Positions 59,861-64,000 of a stretch of DNA of 64,000 nucleotides are shown in pieces. The stretch lies in the NCBI GenBank assembly GCA_020631815.1, contig JACKGW010000005.1, positions 124,001 to 188,000 on the forward strand, given 5' to 3'. Below the pieces are notes generated by a model. The model made no database searches. It was not told the origin of the DNA and was given only the letters and a program-made list of their open reading frames with translations. A program made the translations under genes and the position numbers. Position 1 is the first letter of the stretch, and each line of letters opens with the position of its first letter. The DNA is from Planctomycetota bacterium. GTDB taxonomy: Bacteria > Planctomycetota > PLA2 > JAEUHO01.

Positions 59861-60652
59861 CTACTTCGCAAGGACCAGGTACACGACCGTCGCGATGGCG
59901 AGGAGCGCGCAGTAGGGCGCGAAGACGTGGAGGCGTTCGCGTTCGACGACGCGGCGCAGCACCAGGAGTGCGGCCAGGCTCACGACGAACGCGGCCACGA
60001 AGGCCAGGACCAGCGAGCCCACGGCCGCGGAGCCCGGCAGGTGGCCGAGCTCGCCGGCGTCGAGCAGCAGCGCGCCCCCGATGGCCGGGATGGCGAGCAG
60101 GAAGCTCAGCTCGAAGGCCTCACGCCGTCGGGTGCCCAGGAGGAGGGCGGCGGCGATCGTCACGCCCGAGCGGCTGATGCCGGGCACGAGTGCGAAGGCC
60201 TGGGCCGCGCCCACGAGCAAGACGAGGCGCATCGGGAAGGCGCCGTCGAAGGGGTCGGCTTGGCCGTCGCGGCCCCGGGTGGACCGAAGGACGAGCGCCG
60301 TCACGGCCCATCCGGCCGCCACGAGCCCCAGGCTCTCGAACAGCCCGGTCGCGCCGGCGGCTCGCAGGCCCAGGCCCGCAGCGGCGGCGGGCAGGGTCCC
60401 CAGCACCGCGATCGCCAGCGTCCGCTGCCACGCACCATCACGCAGCAGGCGCAGCCAGGTCGGGGCCAGTCCGACGAGGACGGCCAGCAGGGACGCTCCA
60501 TGCAGGAGCACGAAGAACGCCTCGCGCCCCCGGCCCGCCAGACCCAGGTCGAACAGCTCCGCCGCGGCCACGAGGTGGCCCGAGGAGCTGACGGGCAGGA
60601 ACTCGGTCAGTCCCTGCAGGACGGCGACCAGCAGCAGGAGGCCCATGCCCAT
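59861..60652 (-). CDS. uppP: Undecaprenyl-diphosphatase (UppP/BacA)
   Basis: Recycles undecaprenyl pyrophosphate to the monophosphate carrier for peptidoglycan and other glycans; also gives bacitracin tolerance. 263 aa with about eight membrane helices. Signature 1: GLTEFLPVSSSGHL (Glu17, Ser22-24, His26); signature 2: PGISRSGVTIAAALLLG with the catalytic Arg. AGCAGGAGG precedes the ATG at 60652. Confidence 0.95.
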   Translation of the reverse strand: MGMGLLLLVAVLQGLTEFLPVSSSGHLVAAAELFDLGLAGRGREAFFVLLHGASLLAVLVGLAPTWLRLLRDGAWQRTLAIAVLGTLPAAAAGLGLRAAGATGLFESLGLVAAGWAVTALVLRSTRGRDGQADPFDGAFPMRLVLLVGAAQAFALVPGISRSGVTIAAALLLGTRRREAFELSFLLAIPAIGGALLLDAGELGHLPGSAAVGSLVLAFVAAFVVSLAALLVLRRVVERERLHVFAPYCALLAIATVVYLVLAK

Positions 60653-60761
60653 GCCCGGTGCCTCCGCCTTCCCGCTCGCTGCGCCGCCAGGGCCCCATGC
60701 CGTGGCGTACGCACGGTTCCATCATCGACCATCCGCCGACGCGACTTCCGTACGGGTCCGC

Positions 60762-61142
60762 CTACCAGTCCGTCCCGTAGTCGAGGGTGACTTCGGATCC
60801 CGCGGGGATGGCGGCCGTGCTCCAGAGCTCGAGGCCGTAGAAGGCCGCGTTGCCGGGCCGGGCGTGGTTGGCGTAGCGCAGCACGTTCGTGACGCGGAGT
60901 GCGCGCTGCACGCCTTGCTCGTCGTCGTACCAGAGCACGTGCGGCCCGTTGCGCTTGGTGGCGATTCCCTCGGCCACGCCCAGCAGCGTCTCCGCGGGGA
61001 TGTCGCGCGTGGCGAACAGCCCCGAGCCGTGGATGCCGCTCACGCCGACGGCAACGAGCTCGTCGGACGCAGCAGACGGCAAGGCCAGCGGCGGAGCGTC
61101 GGCGGGCGTCGGAGGCCGGCTCGAGGGCGGGGTCGCGGACAC
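60762..61142 (-). CDS. Small SET-domain protein
   Basis: 126 aa from the GTG at 61142 (GGAGGG 3 bp before it). The compact SET domain begins at GIHGSGLFATRDIPAETLLG, has the NH motif as RYANHARPGNAAFY, and ends GSEVTLDYGTDW, covering cofactor and catalytic Tyr elements. The N-terminal 30 residues are Pro-rich and not conserved. SET proteins methylate lysines; bacterial targets are mostly unknown. There are no pre- or post-SET zinc clusters. Confidence 0.8.
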   Translation of the reverse strand: MSATPPSSRPPTPADAPPLALPSAASDELVAVGVSGIHGSGLFATRDIPAETLLGVAEGIATKRNGPHVLWYDDEQGVQRALRVTNVLRYANHARPGNAAFYGLELWSTAAIPAGSEVTLDYGTDW

Positions 61143-61178
61143 GTGCCCTCCAGCGGGATGCGAGGCGCCGAGAGTGAA

Positions 61179-61212
61179 CGAGCCCCGCAGGCCATGTGGC
61201 CCACGGGGCTCG
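61179..61212 (-). terminator. Hairpin downstream of tRNA-Gly
   Basis: Stem CGAGCCCCG (61179-61187) with CGGGGCTCG (61204-61212), extended by an inner GGCC/GGCC pair across a CA/CA mismatch. It lies 10 bp past the tRNA 3' end on the minus strand, followed there by TT. Confidence 0.65.
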
Positions 61213-61221
61213 GCGAGTGAA

Positions 61222-61297
61222 TGGAGCGGCTGATCGGACTCGAACCGACAACAACCAGCATGGCAAGCTGGTGCTCTACCAATTGAGCTACAGCCGC
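61222..61297 (-). tRNA. tRNA-Gly (anticodon GCC)
   Basis: Read on the minus strand: acceptor GCGGCTG pairs with CAGCCGC. The D arm is GCTC...GAGC, the anticodon stem CCAGC/GCTGG has loop TTGCCAT (anticodon GCC), and the T arm is GTCGG-TTCGAGT-CCGAT. Discriminator T and an encoded CCA end it. 76 nt, no intron, all four stems intact. It stands alone. Confidence 0.97.
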
Positions 61298-61447
61298 AAG
61301 GCGGGGGGGAATGTACGGGAGCGGCCCGTTCCGTCAACCCCCGTCACGGCCGGGGCGGGGGCCCCCGGACCGACGCCCGGGACCCCGCCCGGTCGGGTCC
61401 CGGACCCTGCGCCGGATCCCGGGCCTCCGCGTCTATCCTCCCGCGCC

Positions 61448-61819
61448 ATGGGCTCGGCGATCCTGTTCTGGACCTACCTCGCGGTGATGTTCGCCGCGGC
61501 TGCCTGCTTCCTGCAGGCCTACCGAGTTCGCAAGGACACCCCCCGCCACAAGCGGTTCGGGATCACGGGCGTCGCCCTGGCGCTGTCGGGCATCGTGGTC
61601 GTCCTGGCCCTGACCTACGGCCTGGGCTGGCACGTCGACAAGCGCTCGCCGGAGATCGTGCTCTGGCACCGTCGGGTGGCCTACGTGTCGACGGCCCTGC
61701 TCGTGCTGACGGGCCTCAGCGGGATGCTGCGCTGGAAGGTCCACCCCCTCGTCGCGCGCGTCTCGGTGGCCGTCTACTTCGTCGCGCTGGCCCTGGCCTG
61801 CCTGGGCTACCGGCCGTAG
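61448..61819 (+). CDS. Small four-helix membrane protein, DUF420-like
   Basis: 123 aa, four hydrophobic helices. Conserved-looking His residues near helix ends (PRHKRFG, LGWHVDK, LWHRRVAYVS) and the length recall DUF420/YozB proteins, sometimes linked to cytochrome oxidase assembly; the link is by eye only. No ribosome-binding site; TATCCT (61434-61439) ends 8 bp before the ATG, which suggests a leaderless message. It is convergent with the kinase gene, 12 bp apart. Confidence 0.75.
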   Translation: MGSAILFWTYLAVMFAAAACFLQAYRVRKDTPRHKRFGITGVALALSGIVVVLALTYGLGWHVDKRSPEIVLWHRRVAYVSTALLVLTGLSGMLRWKVHPLVARVSVAVYFVALALACLGYRP

Positions 61820-61831
61820 GTCGCTGCCGAC

Positions 61832-63889
61832 CTACTGACCCTTCTCCCACGCCTCCCGGTACGTCTTGCGCACCGCCGAGAGATCGTTGGCCCGGTCGTG
61901 GGAGCCCAGGTCGAGCTCGCGTGACCAGAAGTCGTCTTCGAGGCGATGGACCAACGCGAAGGCCATCTCCTCCAGGAGCACCTCGGCATCGTCTTGGTTG
62001 AGCAGCTCCATGGCAAAGGACGAGACCGCCGAGGGGGGCACCGCCGACCACGGCATGCGCTCGGCCTTGAGGCCGCGGCGGATCTCGACGTTGTCGTCGG
62101 AGAGCTTCGTCAGGATCACCTCGTCGCCACCGGCCTCGAAGGTGAGGGGCTCGGCCGTCGCATGACGTCGGCTCACGGCCTCGATCAGGCGTCGTCGCAG
62201 GGAGACGAGCCGGCGCACGTGCTCGCGCCAGAAGCGGACGTCCGCCGCCAACGTGCCGGCGGCGTCCTGCACCTCCGGCGGGAGCGCGGCGAGTGCCTCG
62301 CGGAACTTGCCTTCCTTGACCAGGGCGGCCAGCTGGTCGCGCTTGGCCGGCCACGCCGCGCGAATCTCGGCGACCTGGTCCGCGCTGGTCCACGAGCGGT
62401 CGGGGTGGGGGTGGACTTCGCCCGCCTCGATGCCCTTGGCGCGCTCCTTGGCCTTGGTCCCCGCCACCGTGTCCTTGTGATCGCGCGCCACCTTGCGGAA
62501 GCGGTTCACCACGGCTTCGGTGTCCGCCGGCCCGTGCCACGTGTCGCGAGCGAACTGCTCGGCGCGGACGAAGGCGTCGGCGGCCTCCTGCTCCACGGCA
62601 GCCGCCGCCTCGCGCTCGCGGGCTTCTTGCTCGCGCGCTTCACGCGCTCGCGTGACGGCCGGGTCCTCGACGTTCGAGGTGTAGCCGGGGGTCGTGCTGC
62701 CGTTCCCGCTCGAGGCCGTCGAGCTGCCCGAGCCACCTGAGGTGCCCGTGCCCGTGCCGCCGCTGTCGTCGCCGCCCCCCTTGGCCAGGAAGGCGATGCC
62801 GCCCACGACGGCCGCAACGAGGACGGCGATCACCACCACCTGGGCGCCGGAGCCCTTCCGGGCCTCCTGCCGCTCGCGGCGCTTGACCGCCGTGCGCGAG
62901 CGCGAGGAGCGACGACCGCGGCGTCCCTTGAGCGTGCCCTTCTCTTGCAGCGTCGCGCCGCCGAGCTCGTCGAGCCGACGAACGATCTCCTGCGCATTGG
63001 GCCGGTCCGCAGGGGCCTTGGCCGTCATCGCGCGCAGCAGGTCTGCGAGCGGAGCGGGCAAGTCGCGCCGCTGGCGCTCGGGCCGCAGCGGGGTGGCGTC
63101 GATGTGCGCCTGCATCAGCTCGCGCACGCTCTTGCCCGCGTAGGGGGCCGTGCCCGTCAGCAGCATGTAGAGCGTGATGCCGAGGCTGTAGATGTCGCTC
63201 TCCGGCCCCGAGGTGCCGTCCGTGCACGTCTCGGGGGCCATGAAGTGCGGCGTGCCGACGCGTTCCTTCGGCGTGGGCACCTCAGCGGCGAGACCGAAGT
63301 CGACGACCTTGACCGTGCCGTCTTCGAGGAGGAAGAGGTTCTGCGGCTTGATGTCGCGGTGCACGACGTCGCGTGCGTGGATGCCCGCCAAGCCGGCGGC
63401 GGCTTGGCGCAGGATGCGCATGGCATCCGTGAGGTCGAGAGCACCCTCGCGCTGGACGAGGTCGTAGATCTCCTCGCCCTCGAGGAGCTCGACCACCATG
63501 AACGGGCGGCCTTCCTCGACGCCGACGTCCTGGATCTTCAGCACGTTCTCGTTGTCGATCTGCGCGATCCAACGACCCTCGCGACGGAAGCGGTCGACGA
63601 GCTCCGCGTTGGCCGCGGCCTCGGGCAGGAGCACCTTGATGGCGACGTCTTGATGCAGCGCCTCGTGGTGCGCGCGATACACGACGGCCGTGCGGCCGAG
63701 ACCGACCTGCTCGAGCACCTTGCAGCGCGCAATGACCTTGCCGATCCACGGGTCGGCGACGGCCTTCGCCTTGACCGGGGCGGGGCTTGCCGGCTGGGCG
63801 GGCTGGGCGGGCTGGGCGGGGCGTGCGCCTCCCGAAGAACGGCGACGGGCAGGACCACCAGGGCGACGGCGACCGGAAGGAGGGCTCAT
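61832..63889 (-). CDS. Membrane Ser/Thr protein kinase (PknB-like)
   Basis: 685 aa. An Ala/Pro-rich N-terminus is followed by a Hanks-type kinase at about residues 50-312: glycine loop VGLGRTAVVYRA, ATP Lys in VAIKVLLP, catalytic HRDIKPQN (about 177-184), DFG (about 197) and GTPHFMAPE. A basic juxtamembrane segment leads to one helix at about 347-366. The extracytoplasmic part is a Gly/Ser linker, then a charged coiled-coil and helical domain of about 280 residues, with no PASTA repeats. It may sense an envelope signal. The target is unknown. AAGGAGGG precedes the ATG at 63889. Confidence 0.94.
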   Translation of the reverse strand: MSPPSGRRRPGGPARRRSSGGARPAQPAQPAQPASPAPVKAKAVADPWIGKVIARCKVLEQVGLGRTAVVYRAHHEALHQDVAIKVLLPEAAANAELVDRFRREGRWIAQIDNENVLKIQDVGVEEGRPFMVVELLEGEEIYDLVQREGALDLTDAMRILRQAAAGLAGIHARDVVHRDIKPQNLFLLEDGTVKVVDFGLAAEVPTPKERVGTPHFMAPETCTDGTSGPESDIYSLGITLYMLLTGTAPYAGKSVRELMQAHIDATPLRPERQRRDLPAPLADLLRAMTAKAPADRPNAQEIVRRLDELGGATLQEKGTLKGRRGRRSSRSRTAVKRRERQEARKGSGAQVVVIAVLVAAVVGGIAFLAKGGGDDSGGTGTGTSGGSGSSTASSGNGSTTPGYTSNVEDPAVTRAREAREQEAREREAAAAVEQEAADAFVRAEQFARDTWHGPADTEAVVNRFRKVARDHKDTVAGTKAKERAKGIEAGEVHPHPDRSWTSADQVAEIRAAWPAKRDQLAALVKEGKFREALAALPPEVQDAAGTLAADVRFWREHVRRLVSLRRRLIEAVSRRHATAEPLTFEAGGDEVILTKLSDDNVEIRRGLKAERMPWSAVPPSAVSSFAMELLNQDDAEVLLEEMAFALVHRLEDDFWSRELDLGSHDRANDLSAVRKTYREAWEKGQ

Positions 63890-63933
63890 CGCGGCGATGA
63901 TACCGAGTCCACGCGCGGTCCGTCGGTACCGCG

Positions 63934-64000
63934 CTACCCCAGCTCGAGCTGGCGGCGTGCGTCGACGACGTCGCGATCGAGGCGGGCCCGGGCCTCGTGG
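63934..64000 (-). CDS. C-terminal end of a CDS running out of the window
   Basis: On the minus strand a frame is open from the window edge to a TAG at 63934-63936. It gives 21 residues (HEARARLDRDVVDARRQLEL then Gly) with the codon bias of neighbouring genes. The sequence is charged and helical. It would lie just upstream of the kinase gene on the same strand. Too short to identify. Confidence 0.4.
   Translation of the reverse strand, partial: HEARARLDRDVVDARRQLELG

Noticed and set aside
1..64000. CRISPR array, prophage or insertion sequence
   Set aside because: No regularly spaced repeats, integrase, capsid or transposase genes were found. The repeats seen are intergenic palindromes and paralogous genes.

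Overview
The window is about 70% G+C and densely packed, with strong third-position GC bias, GTG starts, 4-bp start/stop overlaps and few long gaps. The protein mix suggests a Gram-negative bacterium of the Planctomycetota or a neighbouring deep lineage: many lipoproteins and signal-anchored proteins with carboxypeptidase-regulatory-like domains, stand-alone SecD-head-like proteins, a secreted nickel superoxide dismutase, HEAT-repeat secreted proteins, a membrane Ser/Thr kinase and a DUF6384-like protein. This is inference; Myxococcota is the main alternative. No CRISPR array, phage module, plasmid functions or transposase gene was seen.

Layout. 1-4080: the 3' half of an RND efflux pump, a zinc-ribbon membrane protein, a lipoprotein and a secreted thioredoxin-fold protein. 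4430-16325: a complete C5-type heme pathway on one strand, hemH-hemA-hemC-hemD-hemB-hemL-(histidine kinase-response regulator)-hemE-hemN-hemG/hemY. Every junction from hemA onward overlaps, so glutamyl-tRNA to protoheme plus a two-component system looks like one transcription unit.

16381-32633: a lineage-specific block made by duplication. Two SecD-P1-like exported proteins alternate with two large signal-anchored proteins of about 970 residues that are clear paralogues of each other. These are followed by a 1241-residue multi-domain protein and a second, broken copy of it. A 98-bp near-identical intergenic repeat occurs twice.

32669-38018: a fused MFS/aminopropyltransferase-like protein, a LicD-like protein, a GlsB/YeaQ-type membrane protein, YjbQ and a DUF218 protein. 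38143-42341: a three-gene operon (TelA-like helical protein, DUF6384-like membrane protein, coiled coil with a Gly/Ser-rich tail). 42355-46824: a long inverted repeat, dus, a DUF2339 membrane protein and a divergent TetR regulator with two palindromes between them.

46843-48963: a phosphotransferase-like protein, a YtxJ bacilliredoxin and a HAD phosphatase. 48964-49919: a non-coding stretch with a cluster of REP-like palindromes. 49920-56881 (minus strand): sodN, two large secreted HEAT-type proteins and htpX. 56997-64000: an APH-family kinase, a tiny Cys-rich lipoprotein, dodecin, a GNAT enzyme, a methyltransferase, uppP, a SET-domain protein, tRNA-Gly, a small four-helix membrane protein and a membrane Ser/Thr kinase.
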